A stretch of DNA of 64,000 bases from the NCBI GenBank assembly GCA_028386065.3, contig JAKUCV010000920.1, forward strand, positions 51,337 to 115,336, in the 5' to 3' direction. Numbering within the stretch: position 1 is the stretch's first letter; every line of letters starts with the position of its first letter. Origin of the DNA: Turnera subulata (taxonomy: Eukaryota > Streptophyta > Magnoliopsida > Malpighiales > Passifloraceae). The position numbers and the translations under genes are program-made. The notes beneath the pieces were generated by a model. That model was not told where the DNA came from and did no database searches. It saw only the letters and a list, made by a program, of their open reading frames with translations. Below, piece by piece: positions 36,302-47,050 of the stretch.

Positions 36302-37542
36302 TGATATATTTACTCTACCTGCCGGTCCCACTACCGAGAGAGCCCGGGGCCAAAGACCGAGTCAAAGCCTAACGAGCCCAGGCCCGAAGACCGAGTCCGA
36401 GCCCATCAAGTCCAATTTATCCAAGAAGCCCGTTTACAAGGCACCCGCTCTATAAATGCCCCCTAAGGCCCATTTTATGGGGACAATATAACCTAGATAG
36501 CGAGACCCTGGGCACTATTCACGTCTCTTTTTCTCTGTATACCCCAAGAACATCAATAAAATACACACCCCCTATTTTTGATTTACATCAGTGGCGACTC
36601 CACTGGGGACGACAATCAATTCACGGTGCACCACCGTTCAGTCCGTTCTTCTCCTCTCAATCAAACAACAACAGCAAACAGGGAAGAAAATCCCCAGGGT
36701 TCTGCACGTCTAAATAATGGAACCAGCTCGTGCGAAGAGCAAGGATCCGAGGACGAACAGATTCATTCCAAAAAAAAAGGATCCGTCATGATTCAACAAA
36801 ACAACGAAGGCGAACAGGTTTATCCACAAGCAGCAAAACGAACAAAAAATCAAACGGATTTCGCAGATCCGAGCAGATCCTAGCCACTAATGCGCGCAAA
36901 GGAAACAAAAAAAATAGTGATAATAAATGAATTTACAGGTACATCGGAACAGAGGGGCAGAAAATCCGAAACGAACCCGTCAAGATCCGGACAGATCAGA
37001 GATGGATCCGCCCCGATCCGCCCAAGGACCCCAAAAGACGCTCCCATACGCGCCGTCACCGGGACCAAAGCAACCATCACCGTCGCATTCTCCTAGGCCG
37101 ACAACAACCCACGCCGTCGCTTCCAGGTGGAGGAGCTGCTGCTAACAGCCCCTGTCGCCGCCGCCGTTCGTGCAGGGACCGTCGGATGCACCTCAAATCA
37201 CCACCGTGAGCACCTCCTCAAGCTTCCTCACCGCTCACCATGAAGGTGCTGCACCCGCAGGAGCTGGACGAGATGGTGGAGGGCGCCTCCAGTGAGAGTG
37301 GTAGCCGGTGATTCGAAAAAAAAAATAAAAAAAAAGAGAGGAGGAGAAGCAGGTGACGGCTCGGGAGAGGAGATAAGAAAAGAAGAGATAAGAAAAGAAA
37401 GAGATGAGAAAGAAAAGAAAAGAAAACAGAGAAGGAAAAGAAAATAAGGAAAACGCGTGGAGAAAAGAAAAAAAAGACGGGGAGGAAAAGGGGGTGCTGT
37501 GGAGTGTGGGCAGCACCTCACCCCCTGCCCATGTGCTCACAA

Positions 37543-40500
37543 TAGGCCCTCATGCATTGAGTGGACCTCAACAAAATTATATTCTTTTAATTCGTTTAAA
37601 CAGGTTATCAGGTTTTATTAAAATTTAAAGGATCCTCGGAGAGGAGTCAAAAATGCAGAACATATGTGTGATTCTCAAAGATGCTTGGAAAAAGCAGGAC
37701 CTACAAAGTCATTAATTGAAATTTTTGCTAAGGTCTTTTAACATATCAAAGAAGAACAGATACTACAGTTTGAACTTGGACCAGGAAGCCCACGTGTGAG
37801 GATCAAAGCCATCGGATCTGATGAGGAAAAAATATAAATATTATATTTAAAAATTTAAAATTATATAGATTCTCTTGAACGTTTCAACCAGATTCGCAGC
37901 ATAAAAATAAGGAGTAGGTACTCGTAAAGCTCTTATCGTGGTCGTTAGCATCTGACAGAAGAATAGTGTCTATCGGATTGATAGTAGGTACTTCACCAAC
38001 AATTTAACAGCAGGTCCTTCCGAGTTAATAGACCTTCAAAGAATATCTAGAACCTAAACCCTTCCAACGATACACAGTCAGGTTCTTCTAATGTTCATAT
38101 TTTATGCACAAGAATAAATATATTGTGTATTAATTTTGGTTAAATCATGATGATTGATATTACAATATGCATTCGTATTTCACGCAATACTTTGTGAAGC
38201 CATTGCTCATGTTCGCTCGTGACATGAATTCGAGCAACAAAAGGCTGCCAAAGGTTCCCTTGTTATTTTCTATATACATTTCAAAATTGTGACGCATGAT
38301 TGTAATTCATATTATTATGGTGCTTGAGTATGTCATGGCCAATTTGGCAAACTGGTCCGTATAATTATCTTGCAAAACTAGTAGAAATTAGCCTTGGCAC
38401 AATATTTATAAATATACCTTTTGATGTAATTTTATTTCGGGCAGGGGAATACTCACGAGGTATCTTCCCCGATGGAAAATATAAGTTAGTAGGTCTAGGA
38501 AAATTCTTTAAAAGGTCCATAAAGAAAAGGCAGCTTAGGTTCAGCGAGGATCCTAATGAGAAACCGATGGGTACTCAAAGTGGATACTGAAAGATTCTCA
38601 ACAAAATCATTTGTCACCAAAATGTATACATCAAAAGGCAAAACAGGGATTAAAACTAAGAAACTTCAATAGAGATTCTGATACGCAGGTTCTCTCCAAT
38701 AATACCGTTGAAAATGAGGAAAGGTCCCAAAGAGTTCAACAAAGAAGAGTACTCGGAAATACAGATCTCAACTGGAGGTCCTGAAATTGGTTTCGGCCAA
38801 AGGTCCTGGAATAGTTGCATGTCAAATGTCCAGGTTTTAGGGCGGGGGCCTCTGAAAGAAATAGCTCATGAAAAATTTCTAAGGAAGCACCATGCATCTA
38901 ACGAAGTATACGACAATGACATTTTAGGTTCCTGTAGATGGATCAATAACTTCGAATGGATCCTGAGCCGTGATGAAGGACCAGAATAGGTCCTGAAGAT
39001 CCTATGTGAACCTCATGATTCATCAATGACCCATTAACAAGTCCTATCGGAATAGCAGGTCCTACAGAAAAGGGTCAAATTTGTCGAACTTCAGGCCCGT
39101 GAACAAAATCACACTCATGCCATCATTAAGGTTCTGATGCTCGAGAAATGAACAGATCCTAAAGCTTCCGAGAAAGCAAAAACACTCAGTAATAGATGCT
39201 GCCAATGTGATAGGTCCTCAAAGAAGCTTCTGCAAAAATGGAACAAAAAATAGAAGCTCGAACCTAAAGGAACTCATGGAGGCCCTCATGCATTGAGTGG
39301 ACCTGGCCAGATGCTCGGGAACAAATAAATATGGTGCTTTTGGAGATGCTTGTAAAAAAAAATAGGTCCGAAAAACAGGATCTACAAAGTCACCAACAAT
39401 TAAAAGTTATAACAGGTTCAAATTAAATTTCGCTACAGGCTTCTAACATATTAATGATGAGCAGATACTGTAGCAAAAAATCGGACCAAGAAGCCTACGC
39501 GTGAGGACCAAAACTGCCAGATATGTCGGGAAAAATATAAATGTTATATATATAAAAATAATTTTTTTTAGGTCCTCCTGAAGTTTTCAAGTAGGTTCGC
39601 AATTCATAAAATAAAACAGGTTCTTCACTCGGACCCAAACAAAAAGGGGACCCAAACAAAAAGGGGGAGTGAAGAGCATGAGCTCAAAAAATTCTCGTTA
39701 AGGAAGAACAAGAGTTGATGGGTAACACGCACATACTAACAATCCAACACCAGGTCATGTTGAATTAACAGGCCCCTGAAGGATCCAACAACAGGTCCTA
39801 TCAAGCCAACATGTTTGCAAAAATAGGCCCTATAAAAGAATAGACAGGAACTAATCCCATCCAGTGATACACAACCAGGGCTCATGAAGTACCTCCTCGA
39901 TGACAGGTCCAACAAAAATGACAGGTCCTGCAAAAGAACAATCAGAAATAATACAGAAATGACAGGTTCTGCAAAAGAACAATCAGAACCAGATCCCGTT
40001 TAGCGATCCACAATTCAGGGCGCATGAGGTACCTCCTCCATGAGGAATATAAGTTATTAGGTCCGGAAAAAATATTTCAAAGGTCTTAAAGGGAGGGCGG
40101 AGGTCCAAAATAAATCCGCTCGTCCCGAAGACATTTCCATTATTGAAATGCCAATTTGAAGCAGATCCTGTTGGGCCGGCTCAGGTTCGATCAAGATCCT
40201 CAGGAGAAACCAATTGATACTTAAAGTGGGAACTAAAAGATTCTCAACAAAGTCATCTATCACCAAAATACATACATCAAGAGGCGAAATAGGGATTAAA
40301 GCCTAGAAACTTCAATGGAGATTTTAATATGCAGGTCCTCTTCAATAATATCGTTGGAAAGGAGGACAAGTCCTAAAGAGTTCCACAAAAGAGAAACCGA
40401 GACTGAAATTTTAAACACTTAGGCGAAATCTCACCAACGATGTACCTACAGGTTCCACAAAATTCACAGGACAATTACAATTCAGGTTCGCACAAATGGA

Positions 40501-40740
40501 CCAATAACTCAAAATAGATCTTGAGGCACGAAGAAAGACTAGAACAGGTTCTAAAGATGTCATACGAAGGTGGTGTAGATCCTACGAATCTTCTCTCACC
40601 ACAATTTATATTTTATGGAACTCGAAGAGAGGCTACCGGAATGAATCCAACAGCCCACAATTCATCAATGACCCAACAGGTCCTATCGAAGTAGCAGGTT
40701 CTGCAACAAAAGGCCGATCATGATGGCGAACCGACTTATG
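37543..40740 (+). repeat. Degenerate ~1.7-kb tandem duplication inside the LARD
   Basis: AGGCCCTCATGCATTGAGTG occurs at 37543 and again near 39279. Downstream landmarks repeat in the same order, for example GATTCTCAACAAA (38593 / 40241), AGGGATTAAA (38646 / 40290) and ATTCATCAATGACCCA (39018 / 40660). Offsets are 1.64-1.74 kb. The copies have drifted well beyond LTR divergence, so the duplication is older than this insertion. Confidence 0.75.
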
Positions 40741-42610
40741 GTGGTCCTACCCGCCATATGCGAATGCCTGTGAGGTACCTTGGAAAATCTAGAATTTTAG
40801 TCATTAGGTCCATGGAAAAATCCTTTGAAAGCCCTTGCTAGAATAGCTGCATGAGGTTTTCTAGGAAGAGCCTTCCTTCTAGCGCCACAAAGGTGAACAG
40901 ATTCAAAGAGTTCCTATGGAGGAGTCATATGGCCTAGGATGCTCGAAACAAATGCAAGCAGTGTTGGTGCACAGCCCCAACAGATGCAAAATGATTCTAG
41001 CGAAACATATTCGCATGGCTTAGCGCAAAAAAGGTTCCAGGTTCTAGGTTTTAGATTCCGGATTCCAAGATGAACAAGTCCAAAGAACTTTTAAACAAAC
41101 ATTGTTTATGCTCACATTAAACCTCAACAGTCGTTCACGAGGTTCCTACGGAGAACATATAGGAAATCCAAAGCAAAGAAAGCTAACAAAGAAAGAAGTT
41201 CGCGTGATGACGCCAGAACCTCGAGGAGTTTCTGTGGTGGCAACATAAGCCCCATGAAACCACGACAAACATAATGAACTATAGGTGAAGCTCTAAGGGA
41301 GATAGTTGGTGCAAATGAAGAATGCCTACCAATTTCTAGAAGCTCAAAGAAGCCTCAAGAAATTTTAAGGAGTCAAATAACAACGATTGGATATCTTATA
41401 AAAGATTATAAGAAACCAGCCGCGGGGGCTGGACATTCAAAGGAGTTATACAAATAGGTGTATCTAAAAGAAATCTCTACATGGGAGACAGGTATCACAA
41501 TAAGAGCTTCCACAAAGGAAAAAGATGCCAATTACGCTCTTGAAATGAACAAACGATCAAGTCAACAACAGAAGGTGGAGGTTCGCACCAATTAACCCAG
41601 TTCAAAGAACAGAACCAATAAAGAAGCTTGTACAAAGGCATGAAATGATTTGGAGACCCTCGCCAAGCCATATGATGAGGAAGCATGCTTTAAACAAAGC
41701 AAGAAAAATTTAGGAGAGGAGGATCATTATGAAAAATAAAACCAGGTTCCTGTCAAAGGCAAAAAGAAGATTTTCTTTTAAAAACAGGAAGCTTATTAGG
41801 AATCTGGTACGATGCAACGACAACCACATGTTCTCTATGCAAATCATCAAGAACAAAAGCTTTAACACAAGCCAGAACCAGAATAGGTACACACAAAGTG
41901 AATAACTTAAGGACCTCACAGAAGGAAAAGATGCAAAGAATAATCCTATAGTGGAACCAAAAATCTAAAGAGGCCCTCACAAAAGGTGACAGAACCTCCC
42001 CAATTCCTTTATAAGATCGATAGGTACCTCAAGTGGCGCCCATAAGCGCACCAACATCTAATGAAGCTCCCGTTGAGACGGAGAAAAAATGCAACAAGAA
42101 GCTTGTGCTGGGGGTTACTGCTCGAGGCTCCAAAGAGCTCAACATGCTCCAATGAAAATGAAGCATAAAATAGGCAAGCTCAGACTTAGAGAAATTCTAA
42201 GCTTACCTAGGGGACAGGATCGCTCATAAACTCGTCCGAGCAAGGAAGCTTCACTCGGCTCCAAAATACACAAGTTCTCTTTGAGAGCAAGCTATGCGAG
42301 GCTCGTTAACAAGGGAGAGCGAAGGGTAAAGATTGAGCAAGAAACACCATAAAACGCATAAGGCTTCATGGATGCCATAAATCGCAAGGCCCTAATGCAG
42401 CCAAAAGTAGCGATCAGGCCCATGAATACTAAAGCACAAATTGGTGATTTCATACTCAAATGGAACCAAAGCTCTCCGAAGTAAACGAGGCCCACTGGAT
42501 TACTCAGAGAAGAAAACTAAAATAGATCGCAGGTAGACGATAAAGCCACTGCAATCCAAATAGAATGCAAAATTCAAACAGACTCTATAACACAAATAAG
42601 CTGTTAAGGC

Positions 42611-42906
42611 AAAGGCCCTCGTGCCCAAAAATTATAATGAGCAAGGCCATTGTACCTTGTACCAATAAGAGCCCCGAAGCTCAAAGGCCCTCTTGACCAA
42701 AATTATAATGAGCAAGGCCATTGTACCTTGTACCAATAAGAGCCCCGAAGCTCAAAGGCCCTCTTGCCCAAAATTATAATGAGCAAGGCCATTGTACCTT
42801 GTACCAATAAGAGCCCCGAAGCTCAAAGGCCCTCGTGCCCAAAATTTATAAGGAGCAAGGCCATGGTACCTTGTACCAATAAGAGCCCCGAAGCTCAAAG
42901 GCCCTG
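42611..42906 (+). repeat. 71-72-bp tandem repeat, four copies
   Basis: Units begin at 42611, 42683, 42754 and 42825, and a partial unit at 42897. The core words are GAGCAAGGCCATTGTACCTT and AATAAGAGCCCCGAAGCTC. Units differ at only a few sites, so this array is younger than the 1.7-kb duplication in the same element. Confidence 0.9.
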
Positions 42907-45267
42907 CTAAGGCGATATAAACCCGAAAGCACAAAAGGGCCAAAAGGTTCCTGAATACCTAAATTCACATCCAGCCCGACCGGGGTATTAAGTACCTGTA
43001 AGAGTCACTAGGAGAAGCTTTGAGGCTCTTGAAGCCCAAATGGAGCCCCTAGGAAAGCTGAGAGGCCGCCGAGCCTAAATCTAGGCCAAAGGTACAGAAG
43101 TACCCACAGGTCAAAAAAGCTACGGGCTGTTGAGCCCAAAAGCTAAAGGAATACCTAAAACAATTAATAAGCTAGCTCAAAGGCTGTTTAGCCCCAAAAT
43201 CAAGGCACATAATGCCCAAATATTCAAAAGGGCTTAAGGACCATTGAGTCTAAAAGCTAAAGGCATATGCTGCTCAGAACCTTCGAAAAGCTTAAGGGTT
43301 GTTTGTCCCGAAGCTAGGCCCTCGAGCCCATGTCTTATACAGGAGCCGATGATAGAAGCTCACAAAACCATAATGAAAGGAAGAGTCTCTAGTGCGCAGG
43401 AAGCAGAGGCTCACTGCAGCAATTCAATGCAGGACCTAGATACAGAGGCTACAAGCAAAGGGTGCCCAACAAGAGTCACAATTACTTCAATAGAACTAGT
43501 TGAGCGAAGGGCTCGCCCAATTATAATGGGCGAAACAAGAGGCCCTGATCTCCAAACATAGGATCAAATCACAAAGCTTGCCAAACCGCAGCGAAAGAGG
43601 AAAGAGTCCTTGGAACCTACCAATGACACAAACTGGCCCAATACAGGAACCAGAAGCTAAGCTACATAAAGGTACCAACAACAGAACCTATAAGAAACAA
43701 TAAAGGGGGCTGGATCTAGATACCGCGAGGTCGCCTGGAGGACCTATTTATGGAAAGACTTAGAGAGGCAGGAACTCTCCAACACAAAGATAGACCCACA
43801 AAAGATGGGAGAAGCTGAAAAAGAACGAGGTTCATCACTCCCAAAAGGGCAACTTCAAATTTAGAAAAATAAAGTTAACGATATGGCACAAAGGAGCAAA
43901 CGGACCAGAGGATTCGGAAAAGAAAACAATAGTCACAGTAGAAAATCTCGCCGATGCCCTGGAAAGAGGTCATGTGGAGCTTAGGAATGAACAACTCCAA
44001 GTGGTCCGGGAGCTGGAACCTCCCGCAGAACGTGAGCCTAGTAACAAAGTGCAGATGCTGGAGTTGGAAAAAACTAGAACAGGAACCGCATGGTCTAAGT
44101 GCCCTTAAATTTTCCATATCATTTGTCCAGGACGGAATACAGCAAAGTCATAGGCACACAAATAGAAGTTGGAGGCCCTCAAGCAGGCATACGGAAGGCA
44201 AGATGAGCCAAACTCACAAATTACAAGGAGCTAGAGGTGCTGGGTTCACTATAACATCAAAGAAGGGCTAGAGGAGCCAGGTTCTCAAACGACAAGCCCA
44301 TGGCGAAGGTCCTCAGGTTAGCAAAAGAACCTGTAAAGGATATAGGTACCCCAGTTTAATCAGGATTATAGGTACCCTGATTAGTGACGAGCGTGGTTCG
44401 AAAACCAAAATACATGAAGGACGGAACGAGGTTCCGAAGAATACAGTTTCGTCAAAAATCGAGCGCAGGTTTAGGTTCCCAGGTTCGCTATGAAGCAAGG
44501 GATAGAGATACCTACTTCAATAAAAATTACAGGTGCCCTGAATCATCAAAAGTCAAGCATACATGAAAGGTGCACAGGCACAATTAAAACAATAGATGCT
44601 CAAACTGGCGAGAATAACATGTCCAACAAGAAGAGACATTTTCAAAGCAGGATCCTTTCTACTAAGAAGGACCTCAGGAGCTAAGAGGTATTCCCATTCT
44701 CCGACAGGAGGCCGTCGAGGAACGATCACATTCTCCAACTGAGGCTCTGGAGGATCAGATAACAGCGCATTCAGGATCTTAATAAACTCCGATACGCATA
44801 AAAGGGGATACACACTGTACTCTTTTTTCCTTCATCAGGTTTTTATCCCACCGGGATTTTCCTGATAAGGTTTTTAACGAGGCAGTGTTTCCAAAGTGTA
44901 TTCTATTTATGCCGATGTCGACAGGGTCCAAATGTCCGTGTTTACAAGCAAGCCCGACCATTTGGGGGGCTACTGATATATTTACTCTACCCGCCGGTCC
45001 CACTACCGGGAGAGCCCGGGGCCGAAGACCGAGTCAAAGCCCAACGAGCCCAGGCCCGAAGACCGAATCCGAGCCCATCAAGCCCAATTTGTCCAAGAAG
45101 CCCGTCTACAAGGCACCTGCTCTATAAATACCCCCTAAGGCCCGTTTTATGGGGACAATATAACCTAGATAGCGAGATCCCGGGCACTATTCACGTCTCT
45201 TTTTCTTTGTATACCCCAAGAACATCAATAAAATACACACCCCCTATTTTTGATTTACATCAATACT

Positions 45268-45884
45268 TCATTACCAATCGTCCAGTGAAGGATTGCACTT
45301 TTAACAACAAATCTACAAGTATTATTATAAGCACGTAGATATTTCTGTGAAAATATCTATGATGATGAGGAGGTACGGTACATCAGTATAATATGGAACC
45401 GGGCACTTTGCATTAGCAGCCAAGTCTTGCCGAATTTTTTTGAATTGGATGCGGGGCTTCATCCGCGTAAATGCAACAACCCCAAGAAGACTTGAATTAT
45501 GACTTTTACTCCGTAATACTTTCATTAGAATTTATTTACCAGACTGTAATCTTATTCATTGAAATAGGGTAAACTATGCCATCTAACATTTAAAATTTTC
45601 CAGAAGAATTCCTATTTCAGTTTATGCTGTTATAAAAATCACTAACTTGATCAATAACGTACCTAGCAATGGCCCAAGTACCCGGGAAACTTATTTGTCG
45701 GCTCTAAAAAGGTTTATTATTAAATATTTATAAGTAGAAACAGATAAAACAAGAGCCATTTTTTTTCTTTTGGGTACAGTGGAACTGAAACTGCAAATAC
45801 GCTAGTTGTGCATGGTAGCTATAGGACAAGCATCTGCAAACAATAAAGGCAGCACAGCTACAGGAGGTTCTGACCATAACTGAA
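45268..45884. other. Gene-free stretch right of the LARD
   Basis: It should continue the target of the LARD insertion, presumably the Tat/Ogre-like element's interior, but shows no coding or LTR similarity. AT-rich, nothing else identified. Confidence 0.4.
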
Positions 45885-46450
45885 TTAACTCCACTATCCT
45901 GATTTGCTCCCAACTTCGCCATATGATCAACAAACTGGTTACCTTTACGTAATACATGTTGGAGAACACAATGGCCAGTCGCGTGTCATCAAACTCTGAA
46001 TATCCAGCAAAGGAGGAAAAGAAGGAGGTGAACCAGCTGAAAGCAATTGGATGGCAATCATAGAATCACTTTCATACAATACCGAGCATATAAAGTCACC
46101 AATGACCACCCCGCAAGGGGTACAACAGGACGCCAAACCTCCTGCACATCTATACAATACCGGAACAGTTGATCCCCCAATCCACATAATGGGCAGATAG
46201 CCAGAGAACAATGCCCAATCCGAACACGCCTAACATTTTTTTGGTAAGAAAAATGTTTAGGTTGAGGGGAGGCTCTCCCAAGATGAGGTTAAATCACCAG
46301 ATTCAGCGAAAACGGTATTTAGAGATTAGGACGGTGGGATTCAAACACGCCTATAACATTGCCATTGAACCAAACAAACAAAATACACAATTTTATGTGG
46401 GAGTTCGAGTTTCCAAACCCAAGCCCAAGACATGTCAAGGCTGGGAGGTA
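45885..46450 (-). pseudogene. Remnant of LINE ORF2 C-terminus (zinc-binding RT tail and RNase H-like domain)
   Basis: On the reverse strand, a zf-RVT-like piece (VWKLELPHKIVYFVCLVQW, around 46430-46370) is followed downstream by an RNase H-like RVT_3 piece: YESDSMIAIQLLS and LLDIQSLMTRDW, then after a frame change HVLRKGNQFVDHMAKLGAN (ending near 45895). The order matches plant L1-like ORF2. Frameshifts and missing blocks make it a dead fragment. It is not the partner of the ORF1 at the left end, which is 45 kb away. Confidence 0.65.
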
Positions 46451-46669
46451 AGGAATTCTGCAAACAAAACATATCCTGAAGTACTTCACGTGTACTCCCC
46501 ACGACTAAAACCGCATCAAACTTGGGAATCATGTAACAATTTTATAACGAATAGATAGTACATAAGGTAATAATATCACCATGTATCTGTATTATTCGTG
46601 TTCCCGAAGTATATCATGTACTATATATTTTGTACATATGTGTATTGATGTCTTTACAAGTGACAAGAA

Positions 46670-46885
46670 GTACCAATTAGCATTGGTTGTAGTGGTAAAG
46701 CGTATCTATAAATCCCAAAGTCCAGGTCTTGAGTTCTGGTAGAAGCGGGTATATATATGGAAATTGTGCTATTGGTAGTGGTTCCACTGGTAACACATTG
46801 AGCCACGGGAAGAGATTAGTCCGGTAGTCGACTGGGATACTCTCCTAGTATCAGCGATTATGATTCTCGCTAGCCACATATAAAA
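46670..46885 (+). mobile_element. SINE-like element (tRNA-related head)
   Basis: TGGTTGTAGTGGTAAAG (46684) resembles a Pol III A box and GGTCTTGAGTTC (46725-46736) a B box, 41 bp apart as in tRNA-derived SINEs. A tRNA-unrelated body with AGTCCGGTAGTCGACTGGGA follows. Exact ends and TSD could not be fixed. Confidence 0.45.
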
Positions 46886-47050
46886 TGAAACCAAACACTA
46901 ATTATTACAAAATGTATAATTTTCCTTTCATTATTTATTGATTTATATGAAAGTACATATAAAAGAAAATAACTTGCATTAAACTACCTTCGATATATTA
47001 TTGAAGCTTGTAAACTAAATAACCTGGTAGATATTGGTGATATGATATGA

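Larger units (their letters stand above)
36302..45262 (+). mobile_element. Large non-coding LTR retrotransposon (LARD-like), perfect TSD
   Basis: LTRs of 289 bp each: 36302-36590 and 44974-45262, TGATATATTTACTC...TTTACATCA. Perfect 5-bp TSD ATACT (36297-36301 and 45263-45267). PBS GTGGCGACTCCACTGGGGAC at 36591-36610. A G-rich polypurine tract (ATTTGGGGGGCTA) lies just before the 3' LTR, preceded by the T-rich 3' leader block with AAGGTTTTTAACGAGGC. LTR TATA is CTATAAATG (36451-36459). The 8.4-kb interior has no frame over about 105 codons and no gag, protease, reverse transcriptase or integrase motif. The LTRs differ at about 14 of 289 positions, all transitions. Movement must have relied on another element's proteins, perhaps the neighbouring Tat/Ogre-like family with a near-identical PBS. 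Confidence 0.9.

Noticed and set aside
37228..37540. Hydrophobic Phe/Ser/Leu frames of about 100 codons
   Set aside because: Product of a purine-rich tract (AGAAAAG repeats) in the non-coding retroelement read on the opposite strand.
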